A DNA stretch of 9,186 bases from positions 1 through 9,186 of the forward strand of contig WGAL01000053.1 of the NCBI GenBank assembly GCA_015494845.1, given 5' to 3'. The notes under the pieces were generated by a model, which had not been told where the DNA came from, searched no databases, and saw only the letters and a program-made list of their open reading frames with translations. A program made the translations under genes and the position numbers. This stretch comes from Melioribacteraceae bacterium. GTDB taxonomy: Bacteria; Bacteroidota; Ignavibacteria; Ignavibacteriales; Melioribacteraceae. Position 1 is the stretch's first letter. Every line of letters starts with the position of its first letter. Positions 7,435 to 9,186 of this stretch are shown here, piece by piece.

Positions 7435-7456
7435 ATTTTAATAGTTTTATTAAAAT
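7435..7456. repeat. Perfect AT-rich inverted repeat upstream of the membrane-protein operon
   Basis: ATTTTAATA (7435-7443) and TATTAAAAT (7448-7456) are perfect reverse complements around GTTT. The repeat lies 15 bases before the start codon at 7420 and four bases beyond the terminator of the peroxiredoxin gene. It could be an operator or leader hairpin for the three-gene unit, or part of the AT-rich tail of the terminator. AT-rich DNA yields such repeats fairly often, so a role is not established. Confidence 0.45.
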
Positions 7457-7459
7457 AGG

Positions 7460-7492
7460 AAACGCCGTCCGGAAAACTCGCGGACGGCGCTT
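7460..7492 (-). terminator. Rho-independent terminator of the perR-peroxiredoxin operon
   Basis: On the minus strand AAGCGCCGTCCG pairs with CGGACGGCGTTT around a nine-base loop: nine uninterrupted GC-rich pairs, then a G-U and two A-T pairs. A moderately T-rich tract, CCTATTTTA, follows. It lies 35 bases after the peroxiredoxin stop. The G-U extension exists only in the minus-strand RNA, which fits termination of that gene. The T tract is interrupted, so some read-through into the downstream membrane-protein operon is possible. Confidence 0.8.
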
Positions 7493-7526
7493 CTTCATCA
7501 ACCCGGGGGAATGGGCTAATCGTTAA

Positions 7527-8183
7527 TTATTCAACGTCTTTTTTACTGAAATACCAATCGACGTAATCGTAACCTTGTTCGGCTCTTTTCTTTGCTTCTT
7601 CGTGAGTTGTCGGAGGCGGAACAATTACTTTATCGCCTGGCTGCCAGTTTTCAGGAGTTGCTACGCCGTACTTGTCGGATGTTTGCAATGCAACTACAAG
7701 TCTGTAAATTTCGTCGATGCTTCTACCGTTCGAAAGCGGATAGTAAATCATTGCGCGTAAAATTCCTTTGTCGTCAATTACAAATACCGCGCGAACCGCC
7801 GATGTATCGGAAGCGCCTTCGTGAATCATTCCGTATTTTTTAGCGACGTCCATTTTCAAATCGTCGATAATCGGAAACGGAATTTCCACATTAAAGTTTT
7901 TCTTAATGTTTTCTACCCAAGCAATATGAGAGAAAACGCTATCGATGCTTAAGCCGATAACTTGCGTGTTAATTTTTTGGAAATCTTCGAATTTTTTAGC
8001 AAATGCAATAAATTCCGTGGTGCAAACCGGCGTGAAATCAGCAGGGTGCGAAAATAATACTACCCATTTGCCTTTAAAATCGGAAAGCGAAATTTGTCCG
8101 TGAGTTGTGTTGACGGTAAATTCGGGCGCTGGTTCGTTTAATCTCGGCAATCCTACTGCTTGTACGTTTTCTTGATTTTCCAT
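7527..8183 (-). CDS. Peroxiredoxin, 1-Cys Prx6-like
   Basis: A 218-residue thioredoxin-fold peroxidase that reduces hydrogen peroxide and organic hydroperoxides in the cytoplasm. The active-site loop is [13 protein letters not shown] (45-57) with peroxidatic Cys54; Thr51 and Arg131 complete the catalytic site. [11 protein letters not shown] (79-89) and a long C-terminal domain (about 150-218, with [17 protein letters not shown]) place it in the Prx6 subfamily that includes many archaeal enzymes, rather than typical AhpC. Cys54 is the only cysteine: the C-terminal [11 protein letters not shown] lacks the cysteines found at this place in archaeal relatives, so reduction must come from an outside thiol. 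The start has a strong AAGGAGG site. It follows perR by 17 bases and is presumably induced by peroxide through it. Confidence 0.93.
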   Translation of the reverse strand: MENQENVQAVGLPRLNEPAPEFTVNTTHGQISLSDFKGKWVVLFSHPADFTPVCTTEFIAFAKKFEDFQKINTQVIGLSIDSVFSHIAWVENIKKNFNVEIPFPIIDDLKMDVAKKYGMIHEGASDTSAVRAVFVIDDKGILRAMIYYPLSNGRSIDEIYRLVVALQTSDKYGVATPENWQPGDKVIVPPPTTHEEAKKRAEQGYDYVDWYFSKKDVE

Positions 8184-8190
8184 AATAAAT

Positions 8191-8197
8191 CCTCCTT
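8191..8197 (-). promoter_or_regulatory. Strong ribosome binding site of the peroxiredoxin gene
   Basis: AAGGAGG on the minus strand lies seven bases before the ATG at 8183, a full Shine-Dalgarno match inside the 17-base perR-peroxiredoxin gap. It is the strongest ribosome site in the window and suggests high peroxiredoxin output compared with perR, which has no visible site. Confidence 0.88.
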
Positions 8198-8200
8198 GTT

Positions 8201-8650
8201 TTAATTTGTGTTATTATTATTTTCTTTTTTTAGACAATCCGAACAAACCATGTTTATTCTAATTGTGTAATCAATAAAAAGATTATTTCCAATAATTTCT
8301 TTCGGAATTTCAATGCTCTTAATTTTATTTGCCTCAATATCCACTATTTTACCGCACTTTACGCAAACAAGATGGTGATGCGGTTCTGTAACAGGGTCGT
8401 AACGCACTTTATTATGCAAAGGAGTTACTTTCTTTATAAACCCGTGCTTCTCAAAAGTTTCCAATGTGTTGTAAACCGTCGCGAAAGAAATTGTCGGATT
8501 CTCCTCTTTTATCGCGTTGTAAACGTCTTCCGGCGAGGGATGATTTCTGTTCCCGAGCAATTCCTTATATATAATAATGCGTTGAGGAGTAACGCTCAAC
8601 TTTTCTTTCTTACATTTTTCAATAAAGTCTTGAATTTCTTTTTGTACCAT
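8201..8650 (-). CDS. perR: PerR-type peroxide-sensing Fur-family repressor
   Basis: A 149-residue metal-dependent repressor. The N-terminal winged helix includes [14 protein letters not shown] (19-32), HPSPEDVY (37-44) and the recognition helix [13 protein letters not shown] (54-66). The C-terminal half holds the metal sites. His37, Asp85, His91, His93 and Asp104 occupy the same residue numbers as the Fe/Mn regulatory ligands of Bacillus subtilis PerR, and Cys96, Cys99, Cys136 and Cys139 form the structural zinc site. Asp104 rather than Glu favours PerR over Fur. Known PerR proteins sense peroxide by iron-catalysed oxidation of His37 or His91. It is first in an operon with a peroxiredoxin, which fits that role. 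The ATG at 8650 has no clear Shine-Dalgarno. The tail KKENNNNTN is polar. Confidence 0.92.
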   Translation of the reverse strand: MVQKEIQDFIEKCKKEKLSVTPQRIIIYKELLGNRNHPSPEDVYNAIKEENPTISFATVYNTLETFEKHGFIKKVTPLHNKVRYDPVTEPHHHLVCVKCGKIVDIEANKIKSIEIPKEIIGNNLFIDYTIRINMVCSDCLKKENNNNTN

Positions 8651-8673
8651 AACTAATATTTAATTTTAATTTA

Positions 8674-8688
8674 GAATAATTATTAAGA
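8674..8688 (-). promoter_or_regulatory. Candidate PerR operator
   Basis: TCTTAATAATTATTC on the minus strand matches the 7-1-7 PerR box TTATAATNATTATAA at 10 of 14 positions, including the central TAAT-N-ATTAT core. It lies between the promoter and the perR start, about 12-26 bases after the expected transcription start, a place from which a bound repressor would block transcription. The region is AT-rich, so the match is suggestive only. Confidence 0.5.
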
Positions 8689-8706
8689 ATTAATTTTTAC
8701 AACACA

Positions 8707-8735
8707 ATAATAAGAAAAATGAGATGAGTTGTCAA
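8707..8735 (-). promoter_or_regulatory. Sigma-70-type promoter of the perR-peroxiredoxin operon
   Basis: On the minus strand a perfect TTGACA (8735-8730) is followed after exactly 17 bases by TATTAT (8712-8707), one mismatch from consensus. The expected transcription start is near 8700, giving a leader of about 50 bases that contains the candidate PerR operator. The rest of the 195-base gap up to 8845 holds no gene. A CGGTTTTTTATTTATTTT stretch on the minus strand (near 8745-8762) resembles a terminator tail for the DUF5683 gene, but I could not find a convincing stem before it. Confidence 0.8.
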
Positions 8736-8845
8736 GTTTAAATTTAAAATAAATAAAAAACCGAAAGAATTACCTGATAAAATCAATCTTATTTATTTGT
8801 GTCTTTGCGCCGGATTAGCGGATAACGATGGGAAAAGATTATTTT

Positions 8846-9186
8846 TTAAAAACGATAAGTAAAATGAACTTTCAATTTTTTCTGTCGGAATGCGGAATTA
8901 TTCGATATTTCAAAATCGAACATATGAGCGTCCACGTAGGCGTCAACTACGTTCAAGATATAAACTAAAATGAAAAATACCGTGTTCAAATCTCGTTGAT
9001 TTCTGTAAAACTCTCTGATTTCATAATACGCGGTGTTATGCTCCGAGTGATATTTGTTATCGTAAAAATTCACTTTGTCGTTATTCCATTTCCATGCGTA
9101 AGCGAACGCTCCTAATGCTCCCCAAACGACCGGAATTTTCCAATACGATTCATTATAAAATTGTCCCCAACCGGGAATTATAATAC
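8846..9186 (-). CDS. DUF5683 domain protein, C-terminal part (cut by window edge)
   Basis: An open frame enters from the right edge and gives 112 residues before the stop. It reads IIIPGWGQFYNESYWKIPVV near the edge, then a hydrophobic segment (VVWGALGAFAYAW), then EIREFYRNQRDLNT and a second hydrophobic stretch FFILVYILNVVDAYVDAHM, ending FDFEIS...HFTYRF. PG-GQ-YN--YWK-P, YRRNRDL-like, and N--DAYVDAH-FDFDIS are the hallmarks I know from DUF5683. Its function is not known; members are small membrane proteins, often encoded near parA/parB and a lytic transglycosylase in Bacteroidota. A GTG at 9073 could be taken as a start but would cut through the domain, so the true start lies outside the window. 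Confidence 0.85.
   Translation of the reverse strand, partial: IIIPGWGQFYNESYWKIPVVWGALGAFAYAWKWNNDKVNFYDNKYHSEHNTAYYEIREFYRNQRDLNTVFFILVYILNVVDAYVDAHMFDFEISNNSAFRQKKLKVHFTYRF

Noticed and set aside
7500..7515. GC-rich CCCGGGGG stretch after the peroxiredoxin stop
   Set aside because: It stands out from the AT-rich surroundings but forms no clear stem or repeat, and is probably ordinary 3' untranslated sequence.
8201..8650. Fur or Zur rather than PerR
   Set aside because: Asp rather than Glu at position 104, the PerR ligand set and the adjoining peroxiredoxin favour PerR; Fur cannot be fully excluded without tests.
8800..8830. Possible terminator stem GCGCCGGATTAGCGG for the DUF5683 gene
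   Set aside because: Only three-base pairings can be formed and no T tract follows directly on the minus strand, so it does not qualify.

Overview
The window looks like chromosome of a low-to-moderate GC Gram-negative bacterium in the Bacteroidota/Chlorobiota/Ignavibacteriota (FCB) group. Three things support this: a DUF5683 protein, a gene family I know mainly from that group; an outer-membrane patatin/POTRA/beta-barrel protein with a signal peptide; and a long YidC with a large periplasmic domain and a Lys/Arg-rich tail. A textbook TTGACA-17-TATTAT promoter and an AAGGAGG ribosome binding site argue against the Bacteroidia proper, which use a different promoter consensus and rarely use Shine-Dalgarno sites. 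Ignavibacteriota or Chlorobiota is my best guess, made from sequence style only.

Left part (1-5252, plus strand). This is the rpmH-rnpA-yidC housekeeping cluster (ribosomal protein L34, RNase P protein, membrane insertase). One base after yidC comes a long patatin-like phospholipase fused to POTRA repeats and an outer-membrane barrel. All four genes run the same way with gaps of 1 to 11 bases and may be one transcript. A terminator-like hairpin with a T5 tract lies inside the first 110 bases of the patatin gene, which could separate the two halves of the transcript. yidD, often found between rnpA and yidC, is absent.

Middle part (5257-7420, minus strand). This is a compact three-gene operon of unknown function. 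It encodes a multi-pass membrane protein, a class I methyltransferase-like protein (TAATG stop/start overlap) and a four-helix membrane protein. It converges on the patatin gene with only four bases between the stop codons.

Right part (7460-8735, minus strand). This is a peroxide-response operon: a PerR-type Fur-family regulator followed by a one-cysteine, Prx6-like peroxiredoxin, with a strong promoter, a candidate PerR operator, a strong ribosome binding site and a closing hairpin terminator. Residues expected for PerR metal sensing are all present.

Right edge (8846-9186, minus strand). The C-terminal part of a DUF5683 protein enters from outside the window. No RNA genes, mobile elements, CRISPR arrays or other repeats were seen. 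No intergenic stretch exceeds about 200 bases.
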